From NCBI GenBank assembly GCA_016839745.1, contig JAEOTS010000147.1, positions 1-43,468 on the forward strand: a stretch of DNA of 43,468 nucleotides. The letters are read 5' to 3'. A program made the translations under genes and the position numbers. Below the pieces are notes generated by a model. The model saw only the letters and a program-made list of their open reading frames with translations. It was not told where the DNA came from and did not search any database. Source of the stretch: Promethearchaeota archaeon. Lineage in GTDB: Archaea > Asgardarchaeota > Lokiarchaeia > Sigyniarchaeales > SOKP01. Positions within the stretch are counted from its first letter, which is position 1. Every line of letters starts with the position of its first letter. Below, in pieces: positions 1-8,494 of the stretch.

Positions 1-483
1 AAACAGAAAGGCCTCTATATCCTTAATAAAATTTAAGGACTCTTTCTCAATCTTTTTTGTTAATAAGTCTAAATCACTAAAATTGGGATTCTCTACTAAA
101 ATGTGATCTACAATCGAATCAATTCCTTTATCCGGAAATGTAAGGTTATATTTATTCCAATTACCTTTATTAAACAAGTTCCAGTACTTTTCTAATACTC
201 TTTTATTATTTCCTGATAACCAAACTTCAAAACGGAATTCTTCATGAAGAAAAAGGATTACAATTTTCAAATTATGTGGTTTTAAAGATTTAGGATAGAA
301 GTGAAAATATGTTAAATCCATGTATCCAGGATAGATATTATTTGATACGAGAAAATCAGGATATTTGTTGTTAAAATGCGATCTTAAGTCTTTAAAATAT
401 TGTAACAGTCCTCTATAGGCCTCTTTAATGCTACCCTTTTTTAGCTGTTTTCTATACTCATTCATAGCTTCATGAAATGCCAT
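1..483 (-). CDS. DUF7000-like protein, 3' end cut by window edge
   Basis: An open frame of 161 codons runs from ATG at 483 to base 1 without a stop, so the last residues lie outside the window. The start is well supported: a strong purine-rich ribosome site (AGGGAGGA on the minus strand, 491-498) sits about 8 bases before the ATG. The protein begins MAFHEAMNEYRKQLKKG and carries YMDLTYFHFYPK and RFEVWLSGNNK stretches, which I recall as typical of the DUF7000 family of about 160-165 residues, so little should be missing. No catalytic motif, signal peptide or membrane segment is visible and no function is known to me. It is transcribed in the same direction as the acyltransferase gene upstream of it but has its own AT-rich leader with a possible TATA box near 545-552. 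The gene call is firm; the family name is from memory. Confidence 0.75.
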   Translation of the reverse strand, partial: MAFHEAMNEYRKQLKKGSIKEAYRGLLQYFKDLRSHFNNKYPDFLVSNNIYPGYMDLTYFHFYPKSLKPHNLKIVILFLHEEFRFEVWLSGNNKRVLEKYWNLFNKGNWNKYNLTFPDKGIDSIVDHILVENPNFSDLDLLTKKIEKESLNFIKDIEAFLF

Positions 484-625
484 GGCTTATTCCTCCCTCG
501 AACTAAAAGGCCTAGTAGTTAAATTTGCTATTGAATATTATTGTTATAAAATTATTCCTAAAGCTTTTAAACTTTTTTTTGGTTAGAACTAAGTTGTAAA
601 GAAAAAATAAATTGAAATTGGATTA

Positions 626-2035
626 TTATGTTAACTCCATATATTCTAAAGCTTTATCCTTTATCTTCATCATCGTTGGTGTATCGGTGCTTTCTTCAAG
701 GTAATTAATAGTGAATGTTAGTCTTCCAGCGACTGTTACAACGGGGATTACAAGCTCGATTAAGGGGGTTCCTGACGTAATAAAGATAAATCGATCTAAT
801 TCTAAGGTGCCATATTTTGTTGGGTAATCCATTTGACCAAGATTTGTAATTGCAAGTCCTGGCATTTCTGGTATTTGCTTTTTTGCCCTCTTATTGACGA
901 TATTTTTCTCGTCAGTGCAAAAGGCATGAATTTTTTCATATCTACTATAATCAGAAGGTACATTCTTACCGAAGAAGCTAAAATTCCTTGCATCGACGAT
1001 AGATGGATTGATTAATTCAGTAAGAGCCGCAAATTTAAATATTTTATCAATATCGAGGTTATCTTTCACTTCTTTATCAAATATCTTAACATTTTCCCAG
1101 AAATCCTTTTTTAGATTATAGACTAGTTTAAATTGAAATCCTGAAACATATAGGCCAATATTGTCGCCCACAGGTTTCTTATATTTATTACGTGTGTTCA
1201 CGGGGACCATTATGTTTTGTTTCCCTCCTTTAAAGGGCCCTAAAATCGAGGAGCGGGCAAATAGAAACGCTGTATTTAGAACAGAGTTAACAGTAACTCC
1301 ATTTTTTTTACATTGTTCAATTAAATCTTTTGTCTGATTTTCATTTAACTCAACTGAAATATTTTTGTTGGTATAAGTATCCCGAAATGCTCTAAAAATA
1401 TTGTCCTCATCTTCCTCATCAAATATCACTTCTTTCTTTTGCCACATATCATTCATTTTTTTAATGGCAAATATCATCGCTTTTCCAACTTTGATCTCTC
1501 CAGAAAAATTATCTGAAGTCGCTAAAGGAGCTTCTGGCATCACTTGTATCTCTCTGCTTGGATCTCCGAGATATAATAATATATCACGAGCTATAATAGT
1601 CAATGAAGTCCCATCACAGATAATATGATGACATACAATAATAATTTCAGAAATTTCTTCAGATTGTATTAAAAGAAATCGTGCTAAAGGTCCTTTTCCT
1701 AATTCAAAACGAACATTATATTCATTCGAAAGTTCTCGATCCCAATCATTTTCTAAAGTTCGCTCAATAACCTTTAGTTGGTTTTTTGGAACATTCTCCG
1801 TTGTAAACCAAGCATCGTTATTTTCATCAAGATAAATTCGAACTCCTAACAAAACATGTTGTTGCCTTACTTTATCTATTGCAATATTTAAATCTTCCTC
1901 AGTGATTAATCCTTTTACACGAGCTACTAACGATATTATCTGGTTTGGAGCCCTAAAAAATCTTCTTTCAAAAGAATTTAACTTTCTTTCATATTTTTTT
2001 TGTTGTGTTAATTCAAGTTGTGTTATTTTTATCAC
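626..2035 (-). CDS. Condensation-domain superfamily acyltransferase (alcohol acetyltransferase / PapA-like)
   Basis: This 469-residue protein belongs to the chloramphenicol acetyltransferase / NRPS condensation-domain fold. The active-site motif HHxxxDG is seen as HHIICDG at residues 136-142, with His137 as the expected general base; a second typical stretch, VPVNTR, lies in the C-terminal half. It is a free-standing single domain of normal length for alcohol acetyltransferases and PapA-type acyltransferases, with no carrier-protein or adenylation domain, so it probably moves an acyl group from CoA or a carrier to an alcohol or amine. The substrate cannot be read from sequence. Translation starts at GTG 2033-2035 with an AGGTG ribosome site just before it. 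It is divergent from a TetR regulator, and palindromes between the two genes suggest that the regulator controls it. Confidence 0.82.
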   Translation of the reverse strand: MIKITQLELTQQKKYERKLNSFERRFFRAPNQIISLVARVKGLITEEDLNIAIDKVRQQHVLLGVRIYLDENNDAWFTTENVPKNQLKVIERTLENDWDRELSNEYNVRFELGKGPLARFLLIQSEEISEIIIVCHHIICDGTSLTIIARDILLYLGDPSREIQVMPEAPLATSDNFSGEIKVGKAMIFAIKKMNDMWQKKEVIFDEEDEDNIFRAFRDTYTNKNISVELNENQTKDLIEQCKKNGVTVNSVLNTAFLFARSSILGPFKGGKQNIMVPVNTRNKYKKPVGDNIGLYVSGFQFKLVYNLKKDFWENVKIFDKEVKDNLDIDKIFKFAALTELINPSIVDARNFSFFGKNVPSDYSRYEKIHAFCTDEKNIVNKRAKKQIPEMPGLAITNLGQMDYPTKYGTLELDRFIFITSGTPLIELVIPVVTVAGRLTFTINYLEESTDTPTMMKIKDKALEYMELT

Positions 2036-2050
2036 CTATTCTTTTATAAC

Positions 2051-2067
2051 CGATCGAACATCGATCG
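2051..2067. promoter_or_regulatory. Operator-like palindrome 1 (CGATCGA-ACA-TCGATCG)
   Basis: Perfect 7-bp arms around a 3-bp centre. It lies 16 bases before the acyltransferase GTG, about where that transcript would begin. It shares the string ATCGAACAT[C/A]GATCGAT with the site at 2187-2207, which makes chance unlikely. Confidence 0.6.
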
Positions 2068-2100
2068 ATCTTCATTTCTAAGATTATAATATCAAAAATA

Positions 2101-2110
2101 ATATATAAAT
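2101..2110 (-). promoter_or_regulatory. TATA box of the acyltransferase gene
   Basis: Minus-strand ATTTATATAT. Transcription would start near 2077, giving a leader of about 40 bases before GTG 2035. The palindrome at 2113-2129 begins 3 bases upstream and would cover the TFB-recognition element. Confidence 0.55.
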
Positions 2111-2112
2111 AT

Positions 2113-2129
2113 TTCGATCAATGATCGAA
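2113..2129. promoter_or_regulatory. Operator-like palindrome 2 (TTCGATCA-A-TGATCGAA)
   Basis: Perfect 8-bp arms with a 1-bp centre, abutting the minus-strand TATA box. It is built from the same GATCGA half-site as the other two palindromes, but with a different centre spacing. Confidence 0.6.
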
Positions 2130-2186
2130 CTTATTGAATGTTTTATTCCTATAGTCGGCCTTAAGGTTTTATAGTATCAATTTATA

Positions 2187-2207
2187 TTATCGAACATAGA
2201 TCGATAA
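2187..2207. promoter_or_regulatory. Operator-like palindrome 3 (7-bp arms TTATCGA / TCGATAA)
   Basis: Inverted 7-bp arms separated by 7 bases, ending right at the TATA box of the TetR gene (TTTATATAT, 2209-2217). Binding here should block the basal factors, so autoregulation is likely. Confidence 0.6.
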
Positions 2208-2208
2208 A

Positions 2209-2217
2209 TTTATATAT
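2209..2217 (+). promoter_or_regulatory. TATA box of the TetR gene (leaderless transcript expected)
   Basis: TTTATATAT is centred about 28 bases before ATG 2241, the usual archaeal spacing to the transcript start, so the mRNA probably begins at or next to the start codon. Confidence 0.55.
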
Positions 2218-2240
2218 TTAGATAGGCTATAGTTTATATA

Positions 2241-2816
2241 ATGACAAATATGTTTTCATCCACAAAAGAAAGAATATTAGGTGTTGCTGAAGAGTTAATC
2301 GAAAACAGTGGTTATGTTAATGTAAGTGCTCGGATTATTGCAAAAACAGCTGGGATTAGCGTCGGAACTCTTTATCATCATTTTCCAAGAGGTAAAATGG
2401 AGATTGTCATGGCAATTGGTGAAAAATACAGTGAAATATTAGGAATGTCAGAATTCCTTGCTGATCCTGATGCAGATCCGAGAGTTTGGTTACGTAAAAA
2501 CTTGGAATTAAATCAAAAAAAAAGAGCTTTCATTACCGCAATGGAAATAGAAGCTATGTCCCGACCAGATGAGGTTCAAGCACTAATCAATGAAAATATC
2601 AAAAAAAGAAAAGAAACACAAAAGAGTCTTATCCAAGCATTTAAAATGATGGAAAAGTTTGCGGGGAAAAAGATTAGCATTGAAAAGGCAAAAACGATGC
2701 AGAAAGTACTTAAAGCAATTATGCGACGCCATGTAGTTTTTGGGAACCATTTTGGTTCAGACGATGAATTTATTGATTTATTTCTCAAAATAGCCCTGGC
2801 TGTGGCCGAGGATTGA
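2241..2816 (+). CDS. TetR/AcrR-family transcriptional regulator
   Basis: This 191-residue protein has the typical TetR layout: an N-terminal DNA-binding domain, with helix-turn-helix at about residues 28-47 (SARIIAKTAGISVGTLYHHF), followed by an all-helical ligand and dimerisation domain. The TLYHHF end of the recognition helix is diagnostic. The ligand is unknown. It stands divergent from the acyltransferase gene, and three related palindromes lie in the 205 bases between them, so it most likely represses itself and the acyltransferase. An alpha/beta hydrolase follows after 85 bases but appears to have its own promoter. The ATG at 2241 fits a leaderless transcript; a second ATG at codon 4 is a possible alternative. 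Confidence 0.9.
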   Translation: MTNMFSSTKERILGVAEELIENSGYVNVSARIIAKTAGISVGTLYHHFPRGKMEIVMAIGEKYSEILGMSEFLADPDADPRVWLRKNLELNQKKRAFITAMEIEAMSRPDEVQALINENIKKRKETQKSLIQAFKMMEKFAGKKISIEKAKTMQKVLKAIMRRHVVFGNHFGSDDEFIDLFLKIALAVAED

Positions 2817-2901
2817 TAATTTAATCAAAAATCATTAAAGCTTCTAATTAATTATACAATATATTTATGAGAATTAATAATAGAAATGTGGATTATGTAC
2901 A

Positions 2902-3786
2902 ATGCCTAAAGCGAAAGTAAATAATATTGAAATTGAGTATGAAACAATCGGGAACCCGAGTTCGAAACCATTAATATTAATTGCGGGACTCGGAGGCCAG
3001 TTGTTAGCGTGGTCGGATGAGATGTGCGAAATTTTTGCAAATAGTGGCTTTTTTGTCATCAGATTCGACAATCGAGATGTAGGTTTGTCAACTAAATTTG
3101 AGGATGCGGGAATACCAAACTTTGTGGAAATTAGTGCTGCCCATGCTCGTGGAGAGATACCTGAAGTGCCGTACACTTTAGAGGACATGGCCGATGATGC
3201 TATCGGTGTCTTAGATGCTCTGAAAATAGATAAGACGCATGTCTGCGGTGCTTCCATGGGGGGAATGATCGCACAAATTCTAGCATATAGACATCTGTCT
3301 CGGGTGCTGACTCTTACAGTAATTATGAGCACTACTGGAAATCCCGAATTGCCTCAAGCTAAACCAGAAATCATGGCACAATTCTTTGCACCCGTCCCTT
3401 CCGAACGCGAGGCATATATTGAAGAAATGGTCAAGCGTGATAGTCTCAGTCACGGCACTTTTACTTATGACGAGAAACAAAGTAGGGATTATAGAACAAA
3501 GGAGTATGATCGTAGTTATTATCCAGATGGGATTGCTCGTCAATTAGCCGCAATGGCTGTTCCTGGTAACATTAAGCCTAAAATTTCTGCAATAAAAGCG
3601 CCTACTCTTGTTATTCATGGAAGCGAAGATCCATTTAACTCTATTGAAGCGGGAAAAGAGATTGCAACAGTAATACCTGGAGCAGAACTGCTGATTTTGG
3701 ATGGAATGGGGCATAGCTTTCCTCGTGAAATCATACCACATATCGTAAACGCACTAGTTACGAATAGTAATAAAATTAGCAATTAG
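2902..3786 (+). CDS. Alpha/beta hydrolase (esterase-like)
   Basis: A 294-residue alpha/beta-hydrolase-fold enzyme. The nucleophile elbow GASMGG places the catalytic serine at residue 118; the acid is Asp243 in GSEDPF and the base is His271 in GMGHSF, so the triad is complete. The oxyanion-hole region is GLGGQ at residues 29-33. It resembles the general family of cytoplasmic esterases and methylesterases that includes aclacinomycin methylesterase-like proteins. No signal peptide is present and the substrate is unknown. A TATA-like stretch at about 2864-2873 lies about 30 bases upstream. It follows the TetR gene on the same strand and could belong to the same regulon as the acyltransferase, forming an acyl transfer/removal pair, but no palindrome of the GATCGA type was seen before it. 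Confidence 0.87.
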   Translation: MPKAKVNNIEIEYETIGNPSSKPLILIAGLGGQLLAWSDEMCEIFANSGFFVIRFDNRDVGLSTKFEDAGIPNFVEISAAHARGEIPEVPYTLEDMADDAIGVLDALKIDKTHVCGASMGGMIAQILAYRHLSRVLTLTVIMSTTGNPELPQAKPEIMAQFFAPVPSEREAYIEEMVKRDSLSHGTFTYDEKQSRDYRTKEYDRSYYPDGIARQLAAMAVPGNIKPKISAIKAPTLVIHGSEDPFNSIEAGKEIATVIPGAELLILDGMGHSFPREIIPHIVNALVTNSNKISN

Positions 3787-3865
3787 AAATTTCAGGGAAT
3801 CTATCCCGATTTAATTATGTTAACAAAACAAAATTTACTAATAAAATATTTTAAAAAAGCCATTA

Positions 3866-5014
3866 ATGAATCATACCATGAAAGAAATTACATCGGAAGA
3901 ATACTACAATAAGGTTTTTGGATCGTGGCTTGGGCGTGTAGCAGGAGATTTTGTTGGTGAACCTATTGAATTTATGCCCTATGAAAAGATTATGGAAAAA
4001 CATGGAAATATTGAATATTATCTTAAGCCAATAGATTTGAATTATGTAAATGACGATGAAATGTACGAAATCTGTGCGCTAGTCGCATTAGAAAAACATG
4101 GAATTGATTTAACAGCTAAAGACATCGCCCAAGAATGGCTTGATCGCCTTTATACATTCAATTTTACCGCGGAATTAATTGCTCTAAAAAACCTTAAGCG
4201 AGGAATTTGGCCACCAGAATCCGGAATTAACAATAATTTTTACTTCGATGCAATTGGAGCACAAATGAGAGCTGATATATGGGGTCAAGTTGCTCCTGGA
4301 TGTCCTGAAATAGCTAAGAAATACGCAGAAATGGATGGATCAATTTCCCACGACCAAATTGGCATTGAAGGAGAAGTCTTTGTAGCAGTCTTGCTCTCTC
4401 ACGCATTTTTTGAAAGTGATATTAGAAATAATATTGAAATAAGTCTTAAATACATTCCTTCAGTCGAAAAAAGCTCATACACTCGAATGGTACAAAAGTC
4501 ACTTGACATTCATGAGCAATTTCCAAACGATTTCAGAAAAGCCAGGGTCGCTTTGATTAATTACTGGGATCATGTGAGAACAAACGATCTAAAAATTACA
4601 GACACGCGGGGATCTCTCTCACATTCCTTGCTTAGCAGAAAAAGAAGCTGGTTTATTCTTGGAAGTAAATATACTCCAAGAAACGCAGGCGTTCACGTAT
4701 TACCAAACATAGGGATTATGGTTTTATCAATGCTATATGGTGCTCAAGACGATGATCCTCTTGGAAAATCCATATGCGTTGCCGCAATGATGGGGCTTGA
4801 TACTGATTGTAATTGCGGCAATATTGGGGCAATTTTAGGCGCACAGCTAGGTGCCGATAAAATACCATCAAAATGGAAGGATCCACTTCAAGATACTTTT
4901 TCCACCTATGTTAAAGGCTACGAAAAATGGAAGATTTCTGACTTGGCTAAAAGAATATCAAAAATTGGTAAAAAATTAGTTAAAGAAAAATGTCAAAAAA
5001 TAAAGATTCTTTAA
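3866..5014 (+). CDS. ADP-ribosylglycohydrolase family protein (DraG/ARH-like)
   Basis: This 382-residue protein has the two metal-binding signatures of the family: an N-terminal NDDE at residues 62-65, in place of the common TDDT, and a C-terminal GLDTDCNCGNIGAILGA at 310-326, with Asp312 and Asp314 as dinuclear magnesium ligands. Family members remove ADP-ribose from proteins, DNA ends or small molecules; the true substrate here is open. The N-terminal SWLGRVAGDFVGEPIEF stretch is also typical. The first ATG (3866) gives MNHTMKEI; the second, four codons on, is equally possible. It stands alone on the plus strand. The unusual first motif (Asn for Thr) may indicate a divergent substrate. Confidence 0.85.
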   Translation: MNHTMKEITSEEYYNKVFGSWLGRVAGDFVGEPIEFMPYEKIMEKHGNIEYYLKPIDLNYVNDDEMYEICALVALEKHGIDLTAKDIAQEWLDRLYTFNFTAELIALKNLKRGIWPPESGINNNFYFDAIGAQMRADIWGQVAPGCPEIAKKYAEMDGSISHDQIGIEGEVFVAVLLSHAFFESDIRNNIEISLKYIPSVEKSSYTRMVQKSLDIHEQFPNDFRKARVALINYWDHVRTNDLKITDTRGSLSHSLLSRKRSWFILGSKYTPRNAGVHVLPNIGIMVLSMLYGAQDDDPLGKSICVAAMMGLDTDCNCGNIGAILGAQLGADKIPSKWKDPLQDTFSTYVKGYEKWKISDLAKRISKIGKKLVKEKCQKIKIL

Positions 5015-5199
5015 CTCGTAATCATCAAGATAATGGATAAAAGTAATATTTCCAATTTTTCCAATACAATCTAAAATAATAAAAAATAGTAATAAAGAAA
5101 ATTATGCTTATAACAGAAAGTTAGAAAGGTAAATGGTAAGGTAAATTATTATTATATTAGCAATAGTTATTCAATAGTATTATTTACGATTTGATTTTA

Positions 5200-6744
5200 A
5201 TGACTAAAATAAAATTTGAGGATCTGCCTCATCAGCAACAACAAGATGCTATTTTAAATACCGATGTTAGGAATAGATTAGTAAAACGAAATCGATTCTT
5301 GAAGAGGGAACCTGAGGACGAAGCACTCCCTCTATTCCTGGAAATTCAGCATATGTTACCTCAACCTATTTGGGACGGTCATCAAGATGTTTTAGATTGT
5401 TATTGGAAAACGTGGGAACTTGGCTTTTCAAAGTTAAAGAAACCAGAACCTGGGAGCGGTTTTATTACTAATTTTATCGATACTGCGCTCAATACAGATG
5501 TTTTTATGTGGGACTCTGCCTTTATTGTAATGTTTGGCCGCTATGGATCCAGCGCATTTAATTTTCAAAAAACTCTTGATAATTTTTACTCGCATCAACA
5601 TCCTGACGGATACATCTGTCGACAAATCAGACGAAAAGATGGAGCAGAACGCCACACGAAATTTGAAGTAAGCAGTACAGGACCTAATATCCTTCCATGG
5701 GCGGAATGGGAGTATTTTCTAAATTCAGGTGACCTAGAACGTTTAGCCGATGTTTTTTATCCTCTCTTGGCGTATTATCAATGGTTTCGAAGGTGGCGTA
5801 GTTGGCAAAATGGGACGTATTTTTCGTCAGGATGGGGTTGTGGAATGGACAATCAACCTCGACTTCCCGTCATGAATACTGATCGGTTTTGGTTACATGG
5901 TCACATGTCTTGGATTGATACGACATTACAGCAAATTTTTGCAGGTTCAATCTTAATCAAAATGGCGGAGGTATTAGACGAGCTAAAAAAGGTTAAGGAT
6001 ATCGAGATCGAAATCAGTGAATTAAGCACCTTCGTAAATAATAATATGTGGGACGAAACCAGCTCCTTTTATTACGATCGCTTTAAAGATGGTACTTTAT
6101 CAGATGTGAAAACGATTGGGGCCTATTGGGCATTGTTGGCGGACATCGTTCCAAAAGAGAGAATTTCCGCATTTATTGAACATCTCAGGATTACGAAAGA
6201 ATTTAATCGCCCACACAGAGTCCCATCATTGTCCGCTGATCATAAGTCTTATTACCCCAAAGGTGCTTATTGGCTAGGTGGCGTATGGACTCCTACAAAT
6301 TACATGGTATTGCGAGGTTTAAATCTCGTTGGAGAGAATGCTCTAGCACACGAAATTGCTCTCAATCACTTGGATAATGTAGTTCATGTTTATAATGAAA
6401 CAAAGACTGTTTGGGAGAATTACGCTCCAGAAAGTAAAACCCCCGGAAGTACTGCTAAAGACGACTTCGTAGGTTGGACGGGATTAGCCCCTATTAGCGT
6501 TTTATTCGAAAATGTATTTGGTATTTGCCCGAATGTTCCTAATAATCAGATTTTTTGGGATGTTCGCCTCCTAGAAAGGCACGGAATAAAAAATTACCCT
6601 TTTGGTCAAAAAAGTTTAATAGATTTAGAATGTGAAGCTCGAAAAGATCCTTTCGAAGAAGTCCAAATAAAAGCAACATCTACTATGCCAGTTTCATTAA
6701 TACTTAAATGGAAGGGGGGAAATAAAGAAATAACTATAGTATAA
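5200..6744 (+). CDS. MGH1/GH63-like (alpha/alpha)6 glycoside hydrolase
   Basis: A glycosidase of 514 residues from ATG 5200 (a TTG three codons earlier is less likely). MWDSAF at residues 103-108 supplies the conserved Asp of the trehalase/GH63 superfamily; GWGCGMDNQPR and, near the C-terminus, the TVWENYAPES acid/base region match the mannosylglycerate hydrolase-like (MGH1) group of six-hairpin glycosidases. There is no signal peptide, so it probably acts in the cytoplasm. Relatives cleave mannosylglycerate, glucosylglycerate or alpha-glucosides; the exact sugar cannot be read from sequence. It stands convergent to the amidase gene with about 70 bases between stops. If it acts on a glycerate glycoside, it would match the other compatible-solute genes in the window. 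Confidence 0.8.
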   Translation: MTKIKFEDLPHQQQQDAILNTDVRNRLVKRNRFLKREPEDEALPLFLEIQHMLPQPIWDGHQDVLDCYWKTWELGFSKLKKPEPGSGFITNFIDTALNTDVFMWDSAFIVMFGRYGSSAFNFQKTLDNFYSHQHPDGYICRQIRRKDGAERHTKFEVSSTGPNILPWAEWEYFLNSGDLERLADVFYPLLAYYQWFRRWRSWQNGTYFSSGWGCGMDNQPRLPVMNTDRFWLHGHMSWIDTTLQQIFAGSILIKMAEVLDELKKVKDIEIEISELSTFVNNNMWDETSSFYYDRFKDGTLSDVKTIGAYWALLADIVPKERISAFIEHLRITKEFNRPHRVPSLSADHKSYYPKGAYWLGGVWTPTNYMVLRGLNLVGENALAHEIALNHLDNVVHVYNETKTVWENYAPESKTPGSTAKDDFVGWTGLAPISVLFENVFGICPNVPNNQIFWDVRLLERHGIKNYPFGQKSLIDLECEARKDPFEEVQIKATSTMPVSLILKWKGGNKEITIV

Positions 6745-6815
6745 GTAAGATGTTATAGCGAAAAATGGTTTTGATTTTCATAGTTAAACTATTCCAATGC
6801 TTTCAGAAGAACCAT

Positions 6816-8264
6816 TTAATTAAAGTCTGGTCTTTTATCTTGCCATGGAACTAACTTTTCGAATGCTCTAGAGACTTGTAGAACAGTTAATTCATCAAAT
6901 CTCTTTCCTACAATTTGCATTCCAATTGGTAATCCCTCACTAGACCAACCACAAGGAATTGAAGCTGCTGGATGACCACTTATATTGAATGGATATGTAA
7001 ATGATAACCAGCCTAACAGTGAAACTCTTTTTTCATTTATAATTAAATTTGATTTCATCGTTTCTATATCGTGAATTCCAGATTTACCTATTTCAAACGC
7101 AGGACACGCAAGAGTTGGAGTTATAATTATATCAAAATCTTTTAAGAGTCTGGAAATGTCAAGATATATCATTTCTCTTTGGACTTCTGCCATTTTCAGG
7201 TCTACTGAGGAAAATTTTAATCCCATATTAATAATCTCTACAAATTCAGGATCCATTTTATCTTTCCATTTCTTCAAAAAAGGTTGAAATGCATAGCCAA
7301 ATCCCGACGTCCAAAAAGTCCAGAATAGTGATTCAGGATTTTTTACTTTAAGCTTACTTTTATCAACTGACCAGTTTAACTGTTCAAATTTCTGGATAGC
7401 ATCTAAAACTGATTTTTCAACTTTAGGGTCGAGTGCTTCCGCAAATCCTAAATCTAAGGAATATCCAATTCTTAAATTTTTAGGTTTATCATTAAGTTTT
7501 TCTAAATAACTATAATTTGGTTTAGGTAAAGAGTATCGATCTGAAAAGTGCTCTCCTACCATCACATCCAATAATAATGCAGCATCCTTCACAAACCTGA
7601 CAATTGGACCTTTATGAACGAATGTACCAAGATAACCAAATAAAAACATATTACTTTGAGGAACTCGACCAAAAGTAGGTTTGAGGCCATAAATACCGCA
7701 AAAACTACTAGGAATCCTAATAGATCCTCCACCATCTGAGCCTATTGCTAATGGACTCAGTCCAGATGCTACAGCTGCTGCAGCCCCGCCACTAGACCCT
7801 CCAGGAGTTCTTTCTAAATTCCAAGGATTTTTGGTAACTCCAAAAACTAAATTATCTGTTTCTCCCTTAAATCCAAAAGCGGGAGTATTTGTTTTGCCTA
7901 AAATCACAGTACCAGCTTCTCTAGCTCTTTTAACAAGTATATCATCTCTCCGCGATTTATTATTCTCAAAAATTTTACTACCAAATGTGGTTCGTATTCC
8001 TTCTACTTCAGTTTCATCTTTTATAGAAAGAGGAATTCCATTCAAGATTCCGAGTTTTTTATCTTCCTTTACTCTTTTATCTGCTTCTTTTGCCATCTTT
8101 CTTGCTAATTCCAGCGTTGGAGTACAATAAGCGTTTATTATTGGGTTTATCTTTTGAATTCTTTCGATGATTGTTTCTGTAATTTCTTGAGATGTTAACT
8201 CTTGTGTTTTAATTTTTTCTGCCATTTCACAAGCAGACATGAAACATATATCTTCCTTCTTCAT
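6816..8264 (-). CDS. Amidase signature family hydrolase
   Basis: A 482-residue serine amidase with the full Ser-cisSer-Lys triad: Lys82 in SIKDE, cis-Ser at 157 or 158 in TPGGSSGGAAAA, and nucleophile Ser181 in GSDGGGSIRIP. The length is standard for a free amidase. It resembles general and fatty-acid-amide-type amidases more than GatA, and no GatB or GatC partner is nearby. It would hydrolyse carboxamides, releasing ammonia or an amine, in the cytoplasm. It starts at ATG 8264. The upstream gene is divergent with about 230 bases between starts. Confidence 0.9.
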   Translation of the reverse strand: MKKEDICFMSACEMAEKIKTQELTSQEITETIIERIQKINPIINAYCTPTLELARKMAKEADKRVKEDKKLGILNGIPLSIKDETEVEGIRTTFGSKIFENNKSRRDDILVKRAREAGTVILGKTNTPAFGFKGETDNLVFGVTKNPWNLERTPGGSSGGAAAAVASGLSPLAIGSDGGGSIRIPSSFCGIYGLKPTFGRVPQSNMFLFGYLGTFVHKGPIVRFVKDAALLLDVMVGEHFSDRYSLPKPNYSYLEKLNDKPKNLRIGYSLDLGFAEALDPKVEKSVLDAIQKFEQLNWSVDKSKLKVKNPESLFWTFWTSGFGYAFQPFLKKWKDKMDPEFVEIINMGLKFSSVDLKMAEVQREMIYLDISRLLKDFDIIITPTLACPAFEIGKSGIHDIETMKSNLIINEKRVSLLGWLSFTYPFNISGHPAASIPCGWSSEGLPIGMQIVGKRFDELTVLQVSRAFEKLVPWQDKRPDFN

Positions 8265-8494
8265 ATTTTTCGCCTTATATTTAAGATAGTGTAGTATAAA
8301 GTTCTTTATGAGTAATGGATGAAAAGATTGTTAAAAATTTAAACATTTTGCTAGAGAGAGTTTATTCCAGAGCCTAATCACAAACAATATAAAGAATGGG
8401 TTGTCTTACCCATAAGAATATCAATAACTATTATAACAAATCCCAAATTACATATTATAATAATATAAAGAAGCTATCAGAACGGTTTGTATCT

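Noticed and set aside
626..2035. Part of a non-ribosomal peptide synthetase
   Set aside because: The HHxxxDG domain stands alone with no adenylation or carrier domain nearby.
2874..3332. Long antisense frames such as this 152-codon one opposite the alpha/beta hydrolase
   Set aside because: They mirror the codon pattern of a well-supported gene on the other strand and show no domain.
8396..8494. 33-codon N-terminal extension of the cPGS-like protein
   Set aside because: Asn/Tyr/Lys-rich, not like the family, and a TATA-like stretch lies inside it; ATG 8495 is preferred.
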